A stretch of 40,381 nucleotides of DNA from an uncultured Porphyromonadaceae bacterium (GCA_947178175.1 CAMWXI010000005.1:1-40381), one strand, 5' to 3'; positions 25,742 to 35,568 are shown, counted from the first letter of the stretch. Numbers and translations: made by a program. The notes: generated from the sequence alone by a model not told the origin.

Positions 25742-27112
25742 TTATCTGAGATTATTGACAGCATCTTTAAATTTTCTGCCGCGGTCTTCATAACTTTTGA
25801 AGAGGTCAAAACTTGCGCAGCAGGGAGAGAGCAGCACAGTGTCGCCCTCTTCTGCCAGCCGGGCACATGCATCCACAGCTTCTTCCAGAGAGTGCGTATC
25901 AACGATAGTTTTCACTTTAGAATTGAAGAAGTTAAGGATTTTACTATTGTCAACTCCCATGCAGACAATAGCTTTTACTTTTTCTTTTACAAATTTCTCA
26001 ATCTCGGAATAGTCATTTCCTTTGTCTTTACCCCCCAGGATGAGAATAGTCGGGGTATTCATGCTTTCGAGGGCATACCATGTGGAATTGACATTGGTGG
26101 CTTTAGAGTCGTTAATCCACTTCACACCGTTGAGGTTTCTGACAAATTCAAGGCGATGTTCCACAGCTTCGAAGTCTTTGAGTGCTTCCTTTATAGTGTC
26201 GTTCTGAATGTTCAGAAGAGAGGCGCAAAGGCCCGCAGCCATGGAGTTATAAAGATTGTGAAGGCCGGAGAGTGACAGATGGTCGCGGGGAATGTCCCAC
26301 ACGTCTCCGGGGAGGTCGAAGTGAACGATACCGTTTTCGAGCCATGCGGCAGCTCCCTCCGCCGGATGGTCGCTGAAAGGGAGGAGGCGTGCTTCTGTCT
26401 GCACTTTGGCTATCTGAGCTGAGATCAGAGGATCTCCGAGCCAATAGATGAAACTGTCGGATGCCGTCTGATTCTGCAATATGCGGAATTTGGCCGCGGC
26501 GTAGTTTTCCATTTTGTGGTCGTAGCGGTCAAGATGGTCGGGCGTGATGTTCAGAATCACAGCGATGTCTGCCTTAAACCGATACATGTTATCCAGCTGG
26601 AAACTGGAGAGTTCGATGACATAAAATTTTTTTGGGGATAGAGCTACCTGCATAGCCAGGCTCTTTCCTACATTTCCGGCCAATCCAACGTCAAATCCGT
26701 TTTTACGTAGAATATGGTAGGTCAAAAGGGTAGTGGTGGTCTTGCCGTTAGAGCCGGTGATGCAAATCATCTTGGCATCTGAAAAAGCTCCGGCAAATTC
26801 AATTTCCGAAACTACCGGCACTCCCCTCCTTATGAGCTCAGCCACCATAGGGGCAGTTTCCGGGATTCCGGGGCTTTTCACTGCGATATCCGCGTCAAGT
26901 ATCAGCTCCGGAGTGTGCTTCCCCTCTTCAAACGGTATATTATATTTCAGCAGATTATCTCTATGATTCCCGCGGATGGTGCCCATATCGGAAAGGAACA
27001 CTTTCATCCCTTTTTCCTGTCCGAGGACAGCGGCACCCACGCCGCTTTCTCCCCCACCGAGCACTACGAGTTTCTTTCCGTTAAAATTATTTATATCGCC
27101 TATAGCATACAT
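25742..27112 (-). CDS. murD: UDP-N-acetylmuramoylalanine-D-glutamate ligase
   Basis: Adds D-glutamate to UDP-MurNAc-L-Ala in the cytoplasm. The N-domain has LVVLGGGESGVGAAVLG and KSPGIPETAP. The P-loop is CITGSNGKTTTT (about 117-128), with ELSSFQLDN and ILNITPDHLDRYDHKMENYAAAKF in the central domain. The C-terminal domain includes WINDSKATNVNSTWYALES, ILGGKDKGNDYSEI and VLLSPCCASFDLFKSYEDRGRKFK. The 456-aa length is normal. Only two bases separate it from mraY, upstream in the transcript. Confidence 0.98.
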   Translation of the reverse strand: MYAIGDINNFNGKKLVVLGGGESGVGAAVLGQEKGMKVFLSDMGTIRGNHRDNLLKYNIPFEEGKHTPELILDADIAVKSPGIPETAPMVAELIRRGVPVVSEIEFAGAFSDAKMICITGSNGKTTTTLLTYHILRKNGFDVGLAGNVGKSLAMQVALSPKKFYVIELSSFQLDNMYRFKADIAVILNITPDHLDRYDHKMENYAAAKFRILQNQTASDSFIYWLGDPLISAQIAKVQTEARLLPFSDHPAEGAAAWLENGIVHFDLPGDVWDIPRDHLSLSGLHNLYNSMAAGLCASLLNIQNDTIKEALKDFEAVEHRLEFVRNLNGVKWINDSKATNVNSTWYALESMNTPTILILGGKDKGNDYSEIEKFVKEKVKAIVCMGVDNSKILNFFNSKVKTIVDTHSLEEAVDACARLAEEGDTVLLSPCCASFDLFKSYEDRGRKFKDAVNNLR

Positions 27113-27114
27113 GA

Positions 27115-28383
27115 TTATCTGATTTTAAGAGTTACAAAAGTTATGGCAGCCAGCAATATTCCCACAATCCAGAATCTCACTACGATTTTAGATTCAGGCA
27201 CGGGACGCCGCGGAAAGTTGAGCAATGAGGGGATAGAGGGGTCACCTGCCTTCTGAAAGTGATGATGAATAGGAGTCATCTTGAAAATTCTTACCGGAGT
27301 GCCCGTGCGTTTACGGGAATATTTATAGTATCCTACCTGCAGGATAACCGACAGGTCTTCGATAAAGAAGATGAGGCAAAGGAGAGGAATCAGGAGTTCC
27401 TTGCGTATCAGGATAGCAAACACGGCAATGATGCCACCGAGAGTGAGTGACCCTGTGTCACCCATAAACACCTGCGCCGGGAAAGCATTATACCATAAGA
27501 ACCCAACCAGGGCACCCATGAACGCGCCGGCATAGACAACCAACTCCTCCGAACCCGGAATATACATGATATTCAGATAGCTGGAATAGACAATGTTTCC
27601 ACCTAAATAGGCCATTACGGCGAGGGCGGTGCCAATTATGGCTGAAGTGCCGGCACAAAGTCCGTCAAGGCCGTCGGTGAGATTCGCACCGTTGCTCACT
27701 GCCGTCACGGCAATGATGACGACAAGCACAAATATCAGCCATCCTAAGGTATGAGCGGCGTTATCATCCGATATCCAGGAAGTGAGCCATTCATAGTTAA
27801 AGTTATTATTCTTGACAAAGGGGATGGTGGTCTGGGGAGTTTTTTCGAAAGAGGGGGAGTGTATGATTTCGATTTCATGACTGGAAAGGTTCATTACCTC
27901 AGTATTTTCGCTCATCACGATGTCCGGCGAAAGCCACATGGTGATTCCAACTAACAGACCGAGTCCTACCTGACCGATAACCTTATATTTCCCTTTCAGT
28001 CCATCCTTATTATGAAATTTCATTTTTCGATAGTCGTCAAGGAATCCGATCGAGCCCATCCAGATGGTTGCCACCAGCATCAGAATCATATAGACGTTGG
28101 AAAGATTTCCCAGCAACAGGCAAGGAATGAGGATTGAGAGAATGATTATGATTCCTCCCATTGTCGGGGTGCCGGTCTTTTTCATCTGACCTTCCAGGCC
28201 GAGGTCACGAATCACTTCTCCAACCTGGAGTTTCTGAAGTCGCCGGATGATTTTCGCACCGAACGTCATGGCAATCAGAAGACTCAGCGCAAAAGATATT
28301 CCTGCGCGGAAGGTGATGTAGTCCATCAGATTATGCCCCGGGAATCCGGTATGGTCAAAGGCCTGGAATAATGAATATATCAT
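27115..28383 (-). CDS. mraY: Phospho-N-acetylmuramoyl-pentapeptide transferase
   Basis: Integral membrane enzyme that moves phospho-MurNAc-pentapeptide to undecaprenyl phosphate, forming lipid I. About ten membrane segments are present. The conserved acidic motifs are visible in GSIGFLDDYRKMK (DD) and NLTDGLDGLCAG (DGLDG). KKTGTPTMGGIIII near the start and PIHHHFQKAG near the C-terminus are also diagnostic. At 422 aa it is longer than E. coli MraY (360) because of an insertion of about 40 residues between the fourth and fifth segments, a usual Bacteroidota feature. It lies between murE and murD. Confidence 0.98.
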   Translation of the reverse strand: MIYSLFQAFDHTGFPGHNLMDYITFRAGISFALSLLIAMTFGAKIIRRLQKLQVGEVIRDLGLEGQMKKTGTPTMGGIIIILSILIPCLLLGNLSNVYMILMLVATIWMGSIGFLDDYRKMKFHNKDGLKGKYKVIGQVGLGLLVGITMWLSPDIVMSENTEVMNLSSHEIEIIHSPSFEKTPQTTIPFVKNNNFNYEWLTSWISDDNAAHTLGWLIFVLVVIIAVTAVSNGANLTDGLDGLCAGTSAIIGTALAVMAYLGGNIVYSSYLNIMYIPGSEELVVYAGAFMGALVGFLWYNAFPAQVFMGDTGSLTLGGIIAVFAILIRKELLIPLLCLIFFIEDLSVILQVGYYKYSRKRTGTPVRIFKMTPIHHHFQKAGDPSIPSLLNFPRRPVPESKIVVRFWIVGILLAAITFVTLKIR

Positions 28384-28425
28384 AGTCTCAAAGGGTTTTT
28401 GTTAAGCAATTGTCGTATGTCATGA

Positions 28426-29886
28426 TTATAGGTCGCCAAAAGCAGCCGCCACTTCTTCCCGGTCGTCGAAATGATGTTTCACGCCTTTAATTTCCTGATA
28501 GTTTTCGTGTCCTTTCCCAGCAATGAGCACAACCGCGCCGGAGGGGGCTGTATGCAGTGCGGTGCGGATAGCCTCTCGCCGGTCGGTGATTGATATTGTA
28601 TGTTTCCTTTCCTCATTGTCAAGACCTGCTTTCATGTCAGCGATGATAGCGTCAGGCTCTTCATCGCGAGGATTGTCGGAGGTTAAGATGAGTCTGTCGG
28701 AGCGCAGAGCGGCTTCATGTGCCATCATCGGGCGTTTACCGTGGTCACGATTCCCACCACAACCTACAACGGTGATAATCTCACCGTTTTTGCCGACAAT
28801 GTCGCGGATAGTGTCAAGCACGTTGATAAGAGCATCCGGAGTGTGGGCATAGTCAATAATGGCTGTGGCTCCGTTCGGTCCGGAGATTGTCTGGAAACGG
28901 CCGGCTACCGGCACAAGACGGCTCATGTTGACAATCACTTCGTCGGGGGAGAATCCGGTAAGCACGGAAGCTCCATAGACAGCGGTAAGATTGTAGGCAT
29001 TGAAGCGACCTGTGAATGCTGTGGCTACTTCGCGTCCGTTAAGAGCCAGCAGAGTGCCGTCAAGATGCGTTTCCAGGATACGGCAGCGGAAGTCGGCATC
29101 GTTGCGCAGCGAGTACGTATATACGTGAGCGGAAGTGTTTTGCACCATGTATCGTCCGTCAGAATCGTCAATATTTATAAGGGCGAAGGCATCTTCCGGG
29201 AGCATGTCGAAGAAAGATTTCTTGGCATCCATATAGTTTCTGACTGTGCCGTGATAGTCGAGATGGTCGCGTGTAAGATTGGAGAAAATCCCACCCTTGA
29301 ATTTAAGACCGGCAATCCTATGCTGGGCGGCCGCGTGACTTGAAACCTCCATAAAGGCATATTCACATCCCTCGTCCACCATCTGTGCGAGCAGGGAATT
29401 GAGGGTAAGAGGGTCGGGAGTTGTGTGAGTGGTGGGAATGGCGCGGTCAACTATGTAGTTGCAGACAGTGGAGAGCAGTCCGGCTTTATACCCCATGAAT
29501 TTTGCCATTTCATAGAGAAGGGTGGCGGTTGTAGTCTTTCCATTAGTGCCGGTGACACCCACGAGCTTAAGTTTGGTTGAGGGATTTCCATACCAGGCGG
29601 ATGCTAATTTGCCGAGAGCTTCCGCACTGTTGGCAACTCGGATATATGTTATTCCCTTCTCGTATGAAGTCGGGATTTCCTCGCAAACAATAGCGGCGAC
29701 ATGTGCGCTTGCCACCATCGGAATGTAGCGATGGCCATCGGTCGTGACTCCTTTGACAGCCACAAACAGGCTGTCTTTCGCTACTTTGCGTGAGTCGCTT
29801 TCAAGGCTTATAATATTTTTGTCGGTCTCCCCTATTATTTCTATCGGGGTGATGGCCTCTATCAGTTGTGAGAGTTTCGTTGTCAT
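28426..29886 (-). CDS. murE: UDP-N-acetylmuramoyl-tripeptide synthetase MurE (predicted meso-DAP adding)
   Basis: Adds the third residue to UDP-MurNAc-L-Ala-D-Glu. The P-loop is [13 protein letters not shown] (about 109-121), with [12 protein letters not shown] and [20 protein letters not shown] in the central domain. The specificity loop reads [13 protein letters not shown]; the DNPR motif is associated with meso-diaminopimelate as substrate. The nearby dapB gene supplies that pathway. The C-terminus [22 protein letters not shown] is family-typical. The 486-aa length is normal. The murE start overlaps the ftsI stop by four bases (ATGA). Confidence 0.97.
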   Translation of the reverse strand: MTTKLSQLIEAITPIEIIGETDKNIISLESDSRKVAKDSLFVAVKGVTTDGHRYIPMVASAHVAAIVCEEIPTSYEKGITYIRVANSAEALGKLASAWYGNPSTKLKLVGVTGTNGKTTTATLLYEMAKFMGYKAGLLSTVCNYIVDRAIPTTHTTPDPLTLNSLLAQMVDEGCEYAFMEVSSHAAAQHRIAGLKFKGGIFSNLTRDHLDYHGTVRNYMDAKKSFFDMLPEDAFALINIDDSDGRYMVQNTSAHVYTYSLRNDADFRCRILETHLDGTLLALNGREVATAFTGRFNAYNLTAVYGASVLTGFSPDEVIVNMSRLVPVAGRFQTISGPNGATAIIDYAHTPDALINVLDTIRDIVGKNGEIITVVGCGGNRDHGKRPMMAHEAALRSDRLILTSDNPRDEEPDAIIADMKAGLDNEERKHTISITDRREAIRTALHTAPSGAVVLIAGKGHENYQEIKGVKHHFDDREEVAAAFGDL

Positions 29887-32024
29887 ATTTTGAGTGTGAG
29901 TTTAATCTTGGAACCTTTCTTAATCGGAGTGCCTGCCGGGAGAGACTGAGCCACCACTTTCCCTACGCCTTGGGCAGTAACATTCAGTCCGCGACTTTCC
30001 AACATTCTGACAGCCGTAGGTGCGTCATAACCTATCACGTCAGGTGTTTTGGATTTGTCGTGGTCTGACTTACGGGAGCTGAATGTCTTGATGTTGGAGA
30101 GCTTCAGGTTGGAAGCCAGTACGGAAATACTTGCCTTTTTTGTATTGACCATCAGGGGTGCGTCAGTGGCTTTGTTGCGAGTGAATGTAGAGACATTATC
30201 AAGCATTCCACGGGCGAACATTTTGAGAGCCATGTTCTTGACCACCTGTCCGGAGGTGCGGTTGGCACTTGTGCCAGCTCCGGCAAGAATCAGAGCCATA
30301 CAGCTGTATTTGGGATTGTCATAGGGGAAGAATCCGGCAAAAGCATAGCGGCGGCGGGAGGTGTCATAACCACCTCCGGAATCAGAACGCATAGGATAGG
30401 CCGTACCCGTTTTCCCGGCTATCATCACACGGTCATCCTGAACGGCACGTGCAGTGCCGTGAGAACCCCATACCGGCTCCTTAAGACATTCCTTCATCAT
30501 CCTGGCGGTCTTCTCGCTGCAGATTCGTTCCCTTACGTATTGTTGCGGAATCACTGAGTCGACGAGGTCATTTACATAACGGCGCATCACGTGAGGGCGT
30601 ACGAACTTTCCGTTGTTGGCGATAGCGTTATATATCGCCAGCGTGTAGATGGGGGGAATCGTAGTGTTGTAGCCGTATGCCTGACGTGCAAGGTCAAGAT
30701 GACGCTCGGTCATGGTGCGTCGCCGGCCATATTTGTCAATCTCGGTAAGGCGCCGCATATTGGGAGTCTCATTGTAAGTGATGCCGGCAACCAAAGGTTC
30801 AAAAAAGCCTATGGACTCCAGGCGGTCGTAGAATTTCTCCGGTTGTTTGGCATATCCCCTGAAGATGACACGTGCTATGCCTGTATTTGATGACATCTCA
30901 ATGACTTGCTTCATGCTCTTAGTGCCGGGAGCATGAGGGTCGGACGTGCGTTGAAACGGACTGCAGTCCACCATATCGTTGACAGATTTCACAAGTCCGT
31001 CTTCAAAAGCGATCATCAGAGAGATAGGTTTCATAACCGAACCCGGTTCAAAACCGCGATAAGCACGGTTCAGCGATTCGCCGTAGGTGCCGTCGCCCAT
31101 CTTCTGCACATTTGCAATAGCCTTGATTTCACCGGTGGCGACTTCCATGATTATGGCAGTGCCCCAGGTGGCGTTGGCATCAGTGCAGATATTGGTAAGT
31201 TCCTCTTCAAGCATATCCTGAAGGTCAATATCAAAGGTAGTGTAGACATCATAGCCTCTTATGGCAGGTTGAGCCACCCAGTTGGTCACACCGCTGGTGA
31301 GGGTGACTTTGCGTGCCAGACCGGTTTTCCCGAAAAGGAAGGAGTCGAGGTCGTGTTCCACACCGGAGAATCCGTGAATCTGGCCGTCCTCACGTTCGTT
31401 GACACGTCCGATGGAGCGACGTGCCATGCTGCCGTAGGGATAACAGCGCTGAGAATGAACCTCAGTGTACACGGGGTTATGATACCCCTTCTTTTTCTCA
31501 AAGCGGCAGAGAAAGGGGAAGGATTTAATGCGGGCAAAATCATCTAAGGTCTTCTTTTTAGCCACCATCAGACGTTTTGTCCGATCCTCCGGTTTCTTTC
31601 CAAGCTCATATTCCAGCTTCTTATGCCATGAATTTTCTTCAAATTCCTCCCCTTTAAGTTCATTAAGATTCTTACATAAGGGATAATACTTGTCAAGAGA
31701 GTCAGCTAACTGGTCAATCTCCTTCCAGGGAATACCTCCTTTGATGTTTTTTATGGCAGCATGGCTAAGGTCTATCTTTGTGTCGTAGACATTGATGTTG
31801 CATGCAAGAATATTTCCATTGTCGGATAATATCTTGCCGCGGGCAGGCATGATGATGTCCATGCGTGAAAGGTCTTTCTTTGCACGTTCGTTCCATCCCT
31901 GGGCTTCTACGATTGTGTTGGTGAACAGTTTAATAACAATCAGAGATGCGAGAAAGAGGAACATCAAAGTGATGATTCCGTAGCGAAAAAGTATTTTGTT
32001 TTTATTATTGCGCTTAGCTGCCAT
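29883..32024 (-). CDS. ftsI: Penicillin-binding protein FtsI (PBP3-like) with PASTA domain
   Basis: Septal peptidoglycan transpeptidase. After a basic N-terminus there is one membrane helix ([18 protein letters not shown]), then the class-B dimerisation/pedestal region ([20 protein letters not shown]). The active-site Ser329 lies in GSVMKP (SxxK), SSN is at 378-380 and KTG at 538-540. The C-terminus (about 655-713) is a PASTA domain: [21 protein letters not shown]....[24 protein letters not shown]. At 713 aa it is larger than E. coli FtsI (588), and the PASTA addition is typical of Bacteroidota. It follows FtsL by 43 bases and is translationally coupled to murE. Confidence 0.97.
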   Translation of the reverse strand: MAAKRNNKNKILFRYGIITLMFLFLASLIVIKLFTNTIVEAQGWNERAKKDLSRMDIIMPARGKILSDNGNILACNINVYDTKIDLSHAAIKNIKGGIPWKEIDQLADSLDKYYPLCKNLNELKGEEFEENSWHKKLEYELGKKPEDRTKRLMVAKKKTLDDFARIKSFPFLCRFEKKKGYHNPVYTEVHSQRCYPYGSMARRSIGRVNEREDGQIHGFSGVEHDLDSFLFGKTGLARKVTLTSGVTNWVAQPAIRGYDVYTTFDIDLQDMLEEELTNICTDANATWGTAIIMEVATGEIKAIANVQKMGDGTYGESLNRAYRGFEPGSVMKPISLMIAFEDGLVKSVNDMVDCSPFQRTSDPHAPGTKSMKQVIEMSSNTGIARVIFRGYAKQPEKFYDRLESIGFFEPLVAGITYNETPNMRRLTEIDKYGRRRTMTERHLDLARQAYGYNTTIPPIYTLAIYNAIANNGKFVRPHVMRRYVNDLVDSVIPQQYVRERICSEKTARMMKECLKEPVWGSHGTARAVQDDRVMIAGKTGTAYPMRSDSGGGYDTSRRRYAFAGFFPYDNPKYSCMALILAGAGTSANRTSGQVVKNMALKMFARGMLDNVSTFTRNKATDAPLMVNTKKASISVLASNLKLSNIKTFSSRKSDHDKSKTPDVIGYDAPTAVRMLESRGLNVTAQGVGKVVAQSLPAGTPIKKGSKIKLTLKI

Positions 32025-32067
32025 TTTAAAGTTAGGGATGACTGTTTAGGAGTTAATGGATTGGGAA

Positions 32068-32451
32068 TTATTCTTTGATTTGAGGCACTGTATATGGTGG
32101 TTGGTCTTGAAATTGAAGCCCGAGACCTTTCTCGTTGACCAGTCGTTGCATTTCAGTTTCCCGAATCAGCGACATATATTCGGCTTTTTCACGCAGTTTT
32201 TCGCTCTCTGCCTCCCTGAGTTCCTTCTGGAGATGTTTAATCTCCGCCATTTTGGTCTTTGTCTTATATCTGAGACCCATCAGCGCAATCACAATAACGA
32301 GAAGCAGAATAAGCAACCATGCGTTTTTACGAAAGAAGTCTACCGACAGAGATCGTCCATAGCGGATGTCCGTCAGCCATACGGGAGTTTTCTTCTTCGG
32401 TTGGTCGGTTTTATCACCGACTTTATTTTTTTTGTCAGTCTGAGTTGCCAT
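32068..32451 (-). CDS. ftsL: FtsL-like cell division protein
   Basis: Small bitopic membrane protein at the ftsL position between rsmH and ftsI. It has a basic cytoplasmic start (MATQTDKKNKV), one membrane helix (NAWLLILLLVIVIALMGL), and a periplasmic coiled coil (IKHLQKELREAESEKLREKAEYM). In Gram-negatives FtsL forms a heterodimer with FtsB and joins FtsQ. The ORF track begins 12 codons earlier at 32487, inside rsmH. I prefer the ATG at 32451, which gives a basic N-terminus before the helix and no overlap with rsmH. Identity rests on topology and gene order because FtsL sequence is poorly conserved. Confidence 0.85.
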   Translation of the reverse strand: MATQTDKKNKVGDKTDQPKKKTPVWLTDIRYGRSLSVDFFRKNAWLLILLLVIVIALMGLRYKTKTKMAEIKHLQKELREAESEKLREKAEYMSLIRETEMQRLVNEKGLGLQFQDQPPYTVPQIKE

Positions 32452-32470
32452 TTTTAAGAGAATATTGGAA

Positions 32471-33391
32471 TTAGTGATTAGGGCCAATATATTCGGCCAC
32501 TCTTAATTTGGCACTTCTCGCTCTCGGATTCCTTTCAATTTCATTTTCGGTAGGGGTAATTGGAGAACGTGTTATCATCTTCCACGGAGAAAGAGATTTT
32601 CCGAAGAAGTCTTTCTCCTCCTCGCCATTGACCGAGCCTGTTTTCATAAAGTTTTTGACTATTCTGTCTTCAATCGAATGATATGTGAGAATTGCAAGTC
32701 TTCCTCCCGGCTTGAGCATGGATGGTGTGGACTTAAGGAAAGACTTAAGTGCGTCCATTTCGCCATTGACTTCAATCCGAATAGCCTGGAACACCTGTGC
32801 CAGCTCTTTCTTGAGATTTTTAGGATTCAGAACGGGTTGAAGGATTTCTGTGAGTTGTCCGGTAGTATCTATCGTTTGGTTCTCTCTTGCTTTTACAATC
32901 CGCTGCGCAATCAATGCAGGACGTTTAAGGTCTGTGTAAAGTTTCAGTAGATTGGTGATTTCTTTATCCGACAGTTCGTTAAGCAGAATGCCGGCAGTGG
33001 TTTGTTGAGATTGATTCATTCTCATATCCAGTGGAGAATCACTTCTGAATGAAAAGCCACGGTTTTCGTCGTCAAAATGGTGGAAAGACACACCGAGGTC
33101 GGCAAGAATACCGTTGAAGTCTTCAATTCCATAGAATCTCATAAAATTCCGCATGAAGCGAAAGTTGGAATATACAAATGTAAATCGTGTGTCATCCGGT
33201 ACATTCTGACGTGCGTCGGCATCCCTGTCAAAACCGAAGAGCCTTCCGGAGGGACCAAGACAGGAGAGTATAGCGCGGCTATGTCCTCCGCCACCAAAGG
33301 TGGCGTCGGCGTAAGTGCCTGAAGGCTGAATGTTTAGTGCTGCTATGCTCTCTTCAAGAAGTGCCGGTATGTGGTAGACAATGTTTTCCAT
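32471..33391 (-). CDS. rsmH: 16S rRNA (cytosine1402-N4)-methyltransferase RsmH
   Basis: SAM-dependent methyltransferase (formerly MraW) that modifies C1402 of 16S rRNA. It begins YHIPALLEESIAALNIQ, and the SAM loop is YADATFGGGGHSRAIL (27-42). Later conserved stretches are GILADLGVSFHHFDDENRGFSFR.SPLDMRMNQ and RLAILTYHSIEDRIVKNFM. The C-terminus NEIERNPRARSAKLRVAEYI is characteristic. The 306-aa length is normal. It is the first classical dcw gene here; mraZ, which precedes it in most dcw clusters, is absent, and the next upstream gene is a glycosyltransferase 198 bases away. Confidence 0.97.
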   Translation of the reverse strand: MENIVYHIPALLEESIAALNIQPSGTYADATFGGGGHSRAILSCLGPSGRLFGFDRDADARQNVPDDTRFTFVYSNFRFMRNFMRFYGIEDFNGILADLGVSFHHFDDENRGFSFRSDSPLDMRMNQSQQTTAGILLNELSDKEITNLLKLYTDLKRPALIAQRIVKARENQTIDTTGQLTEILQPVLNPKNLKKELAQVFQAIRIEVNGEMDALKSFLKSTPSMLKPGGRLAILTYHSIEDRIVKNFMKTGSVNGEEEKDFFGKSLSPWKMITRSPITPTENEIERNPRARSAKLRVAEYIGPNH

Positions 33392-33589
33392 TTTTCTCTC
33401 ATGCGCTTTGGAATGTAAAGTTAGTGAATTTTGAAGATAATTTGCATATCCAAATTCTCTTTTTTATATTTTTTTCACAATCTCTACTCCATTGTCCATC
33501 AATTCCCTTTAATGCGTGTCTTTGTAGCGCATTCCTAAGGTTTTGTGTTTACCTCCGGAGGTGTTTATTATTATCTCGGACGAAGCTCT

Positions 33590-34888
33590 TTAAAAGAGCT
33601 TGTCAGTGTCTAACACTTTTGCGTAAGTCTTCAGAATTGAGTCAGCCATGCGGTTGTTATCAAAGCGTTGGGCATGTTTCTTCCCTTTAGCGGCATATTC
33701 CTCTCTGTTCGTAGAATCCATGAAGAATCTTATGCTCTCAGCCATCTCACGCGGATTGGCGGGGTCTATATAAATGGCCCCTTCTCCTCCAGCCTCTTCC
33801 AGGCATGAGCCTTTGGCTGCAATAACCGGTGTGTTTCGTTCCAATGATTCCAGAATCGGAATTCCAAACCCTTCATAGAATGAAGGATAAAGCGAACAGT
33901 CGGCTAAAGAATAAAGCAGTGGTAAATCTCTGAAATCTACTTTATTCAGAAATTTCACTCTGTCACTTATTCCTAACTCCTGACTCAACTTTATCATCTC
34001 GCGCTTATATCCGTGATGGTCTGCACCAACTACTACCAGATTAATGCGGGGGAGTGAAGATAGTGCCCGCAGTGTCAGTTCAAGATTCTTACGTTTCTCG
34101 ATTGTTCCGACCTGAATAATGAAATTGTCGGGCAGGTCAAGCCGCCGGCGTATGTCTTCGAAGTCAACACGTTTGAATTCCTGACGGAATATGTCGCTGC
34201 ATCCCTGATAAACTACATCTATTTTCTCTTCAGGAATCCCATAGAATTCCATGATGTCGCGCTTGGTACATTCGCTCACGGCTATTATTCTATCCGCATT
34301 TTTGCAGGATTTGCCGTATTTGTAGTCATATATGATTCTGTCAGGAAGATGATAACAATAGGGTAGTCGGCGATAAATGATGTCGTGAATAGTGACAACT
34401 GATTTGACTTTGGCTCCGGCAATGTTTAAGGGGAGTTCATTGCTTAAACCATGATAGATATCACATTTATCTGCTACTATATTATTAGTAACACCAAATG
34501 TTCGCCAAAGTGCTCCCGAGAATCCTGCAGCGGGTGGGAATCTGAATTCAATGTTTTTAAGTCTGCGGATTGGTTCGAGACGAGGATTGTTGGTGAGCTT
34601 TTCTGTATAAACGAGTAGGGGGAGTGTATCTTCAGGGTCTTCTTTGGGAGTGGAAATATACATTCCGAAATCACGAGTGGATTTCGGATTATTTATTTTT
34701 CCTGTTTCCGGATTGATAGATGTATCTTGACTGAAGGAAAAATTTTTATTATCTGATGACGGAGCATTTTGCAAATTTGCATAATGCTGGAATTTCTTTC
34801 CGACTTCTTCAATGACGAGTCGTGAATAGTTGCCGAGTCCTGTCATATTGCTTACGGCTCTCTTCCCGTCGAAACCTATTCTAATCAT
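33590..34888 (-). CDS. GT4-family glycosyltransferase
   Basis: GT-B fold glycosyltransferase of the GT4 type, probably acting in cell-envelope or surface polysaccharide synthesis; donor and acceptor unknown. The N-domain begins IRIGFDGKRAVSNMTGLGNYSRL. The C-domain has FIIQVGTIEKRKNLELTLRAL, then SLYPSFYEGFGIPILESLERNTPVIA, with the E-x7-E motif in EGFGIPILE. There is no signal or membrane segment. I choose ATG 34888 (MIRIGFDGKR), the family-like start, instead of the track's 34915. It lies upstream of rsmH on the same strand. This is not a usual dcw gene, so it may only share the region rather than the function. Confidence 0.9.
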   Translation of the reverse strand: MIRIGFDGKRAVSNMTGLGNYSRLVIEEVGKKFQHYANLQNAPSSDNKNFSFSQDTSINPETGKINNPKSTRDFGMYISTPKEDPEDTLPLLVYTEKLTNNPRLEPIRRLKNIEFRFPPAAGFSGALWRTFGVTNNIVADKCDIYHGLSNELPLNIAGAKVKSVVTIHDIIYRRLPYCYHLPDRIIYDYKYGKSCKNADRIIAVSECTKRDIMEFYGIPEEKIDVVYQGCSDIFRQEFKRVDFEDIRRRLDLPDNFIIQVGTIEKRKNLELTLRALSSLPRINLVVVGADHHGYKREMIKLSQELGISDRVKFLNKVDFRDLPLLYSLADCSLYPSFYEGFGIPILESLERNTPVIAAKGSCLEEAGGEGAIYIDPANPREMAESIRFFMDSTNREEYAAKGKKHAQRFDNNRMADSILKTYAKVLDTDKLF

Positions 34889-35080
34889 ACCGCAAAAATA
34901 TGAAAAATATTCCAATTAATTGCGTACAACTAATCAGATAGAATCAAATATTGGATTCTCGGTGCTTTATCTTCGGATGAAATGTAGATTAAGACATTGA
35001 AACATAATAAATAAATCGTTTTTTTAGTGGATCATATATTTGGTTTGAAATAGAGAATTTCTTAAAGAAATCCGATTATT

Positions 35081-35112
35081 TTTCATAGCATAGACAGAAT
35101 TTATTATATTTG
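35081..35112 (+). promoter_or_regulatory. Bacteroidota-type promoter for ybeY-mnmG
   Basis: TTTC (35081-35084) and TATATTTG (35105-35112) are 20 bases apart. The -7 element matches TAnnTTTG exactly; the -33 element differs from TTTG at one position. Transcription would begin near 35119, about 30 bases before the ybeY ATG. The whole 34889-35148 gap is AT-rich and divergent. A second TATATTTG at 35035-35042 lacks a good partner. A 15-base palindrome, ATTTCTTAAAGAAAT (35057-35071), lies just upstream of the -33 element. Confidence 0.65.
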
Positions 35113-35148
35113 CTATTCTTTCCTTGCTAACAAAACTATTTTATAGTT

Positions 35149-35568
35149 ATGATAGATTTTCAGACTGAGAATGTGGAGATGCCGGTTCTGGATTTCCGCA
35201 AAGTAATGTTGTGGCTTCGTGAAGTAGCCGCCAACCATGGTTATAGAGTAGGAGATTTAGCCTACAGATTCTGTTCTGAAGAAGATATTCTCAGATATAA
35301 TAATCAATATTTGGGCCATGACTATTACACTGACATAATAACCTTCGACTATACTGAAGGTGATATTATCGGTGGTGATATTTTTATTTCAGTCGACACT
35401 ATCGCAAGCAATGCTGAGGATTTAAAACTTCCCTATCGTGATGAATTATTACGAGTCATAGTTCATGGCGTGCTTCACCTTTGTGGCATCAATGATCACG
35501 GACCGGGAGAGAGGGAGATAATGGAGCAGGAAGAGAATAAGGCCTTGTCGCTTTTTAATTCCTTATAA
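35149..35568 (+). CDS. ybeY: Endoribonuclease YbeY (16S rRNA maturation)
   Basis: Metal-dependent single-strand endoribonuclease needed for 3' maturation of 16S rRNA and ribosome quality control. It has the family core RFCSEEDILRYNNQYLGHDYYTDIITFDY, and IIGGDIFISVDTI. The metal site is HGVLHLCGINDH (His106, His110, His117). Here the third His is spaced by six residues from the second rather than the usual five (GYDH), so one residue is added in the loop. The length is 139 aa, normal for the phylum. It precedes mnmG by 25 bases and is the first gene of the plus-strand block. Confidence 0.95.
   Translation: MIDFQTENVEMPVLDFRKVMLWLREVAANHGYRVGDLAYRFCSEEDILRYNNQYLGHDYYTDIITFDYTEGDIIGGDIFISVDTIASNAEDLKLPYRDELLRVIVHGVLHLCGINDHGPGEREIMEQEENKALSLFNSL

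Noticed and set aside
28717-29343. 208-aa plus-strand ORF opposite murE
   Set aside because: Antisense to conserved murE domains; no recognisable motif.
30906-31547. 213-aa plus-strand ORF opposite ftsI
   Set aside because: Antisense to the transpeptidase and pedestal domains of ftsI; no independent start signal.
33416-33423. Minus-strand TAACTTTA as the dcw promoter
   Set aside because: One mismatch to the -7 consensus, and the only TTTG upstream is 27 bases away, too far.
34893-34900. Minus-strand TATTTTTG as promoter of the glycosyltransferase
   Set aside because: It would give an almost leaderless mRNA, and no -33 partner is present at the right distance.
35035-35042. Second TATATTTG as an additional ybeY promoter
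   Set aside because: No TTTG-like element 19-21 bases upstream.
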